Positions 63,481-64,000 of a stretch of DNA of 64,000 nt are shown here, piece by piece (positions within the stretch are counted from its first letter, which is position 1; every line of letters starts with the position of its first letter). The notes beneath the pieces were generated by a model. It saw only the letters and a program-made list of their open reading frames with translations, ran no database searches and was not told where the DNA came from. Position numbers and translations under genes: made by a program. Location of the stretch: NCBI RefSeq assembly GCF_001889165.1, contig NZ_CP016020.1:4182501-4246500 (forward strand). The letters run 5' to 3'. This DNA is from Bacillus weihaiensis (GTDB lineage: Bacteria > Bacillota > Bacilli > Bacillales > Bacillaceae).

Positions 63481-63537
63481 GGTGCCAGTCCCCCACAACT
63501 TTAAAGTATTAACGTACTGGGGGCCTGGCCCCTTTTT
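63481..63537 (+). terminator. Repeat-like terminator after DUF4385 gene
   Basis: GGTGCCAGTCCCCCA pairs with TGGGGGCCTGGCCCC across 22 bases, followed by CTTTTT. It resembles the GGTGCC/GGCACC repeats seen in many Bacillus genomes. Confidence 0.7.
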
Positions 63538-63612
63538 AAGGTTAGTTTAAGGTATGAGTGGTATTCTGATAAGATATAAGTAATGCGTTGGAAGTGAAAA
63601 GGTGAGGGTACC

Positions 63613-64000
63613 ATGAAGATATTAGTTGTTGAGGATGATCCGGTGCTTTCGGATACAATTGTTGAGTCCACTAAAGCCTTGTATGAGACGGTTCAAGCGT
63701 TTGATGGCGAGGAAGGTCTTTATTTAGCAGAGCAGAATATTTTTGACATCATCATACTGGATGTCATGCTGCCTCATATGAATGGCTATGAGATCCTTAA
63801 GGAATTAAGAGCAAGAGAGATCATGACACCAGTAATTTTTTTAACAGCCAAAGATGGAATTGATGATAAGATACAAGGTCTTCGATTAGGAGCGGACGAT
63901 TATTTGGTAAAGCCATTTCATCGAGAAGAGCTTTTACTAAGGCTAGAAGCAATTGTTAGACGAACGATCGGAGACTATAAAGAAAACAGTGTGGTGTTTA
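63613..64000 (+). CDS. OmpR-type response regulator (5' part, cut by window edge)
   Basis: 129 residues visible: receiver domain with EDD at 7-9, phosphoacceptor Asp50 in IILDVMLP, TAK and the VKPF lysine near 98, then the start of the linker. The winged-helix domain would lie beyond 64000. AAGGTGAGG precedes the ATG at 63613. A partner kinase is expected next. Target genes unknown. Confidence 0.9.
   Translation, partial: MKILVVEDDPVLSDTIVESTKALYETVQAFDGEEGLYLAEQNIFDIIILDVMLPHMNGYEILKELRAREIMTPVIFLTAKDGIDDKIQGLRLGADDYLVKPFHREELLLRLEAIVRRTIGDYKENSVVF

Overview
The window is the replication-origin region of a Bacillus-type (Bacillaceae, low-GC Firmicute) chromosome. This rests on the gene order gyrA-gyrB-remB-recF-yaaA-dnaN-dnaA-oriC-rpmH-rnpA-spoIIIJ-jag-mnmE-mnmG-rsmG-noc-soj-spo0J, on the downstream yyaC/yyaE/ychF/rpsF-ssbA-rpsR/yybS/gdpP/rplI/dnaC/purA/walRKHIJ/htrA/rlmH block, and on sporulation genes. 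The strand given is reversed relative to the usual B. subtilis drawing: genes left of oriC lie mostly on the minus strand and genes right of it on the plus strand, so nearly all core genes point away from the origin, co-directional with replication.

Region by region. 1-250: two rRNA-type promoters fire leftward off the edge, implying an rRNA operon just outside the window. 250-11,320: HD-GYP-like protein, DNA gyrase, remB, recF, yaaA, clamp and initiator. 9,745-9,967 and 11,476-11,739: the two halves of a bipartite oriC, with DnaA boxes, DnaA-trios and AT-rich DNA. 12,300-15,200: rpmH, rnpA, the YidC/Jag pair and two unrecognised small genes. 15,300-22,750: tRNA modification/rRNA methylation genes and the chromosome segregation and nucleoid occlusion cluster (noc, soj, spo0J), with a consensus parS inside spo0J and a variant parS in a 38-bp palindrome after rsmG. 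22,869-29,247: membrane proteins, a spore protease-like protein, MscS channel, DUF951 protein and a molybdopterin oxidoreductase. 29,645-39,061: ychF, the rpsF-ssbA-rpsR operon with an S6:S18-type leader, yybS-gdpP-rplI, dnaC and PurR-box-linked purA. 39,262-39,810: tRNA Lys-Glu-Asp-Phe preceded by a broken tRNA-Lys copy. 40,107-48,861: an M23 endopeptidase, then walRKHIJ and htrA. 48,899-49,170: a dense DnaA-box cluster overlapping a tiny CxxH/CxxC gene, then rlmH.

The conserved backbone ends at rlmH (49,689). From there to about 60.7 kb the DNA is accessory: gene remnants, small unknown genes, two chemoreceptors, a lipoprotein, three copies of a ~51-bp repeat, and a two-gene operon joining a GIY-YIG nuclease/SF1-type helicase (DUF2075) to a MazG-like nucleotide pyrophosphohydrolase. 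That operon is the best candidate here for a little-described system, possibly anti-phage defence. The right end carries a YqcI/YcgG protein, dbpA, a DUF4385 protein and the start of an OmpR-type response regulator cut by the window edge.

Functionally the window ties together initiation control (DnaA, oriC, Soj, Spo0J, extra DnaA boxes), fork proteins (DnaN, DnaC, SsbA, RecF, gyrase), segregation (Spo0J/parS, Noc), translation and tRNA modification, and the essential WalRK cell-wall control system. All identifications come from reading the sequence; no database search was run.
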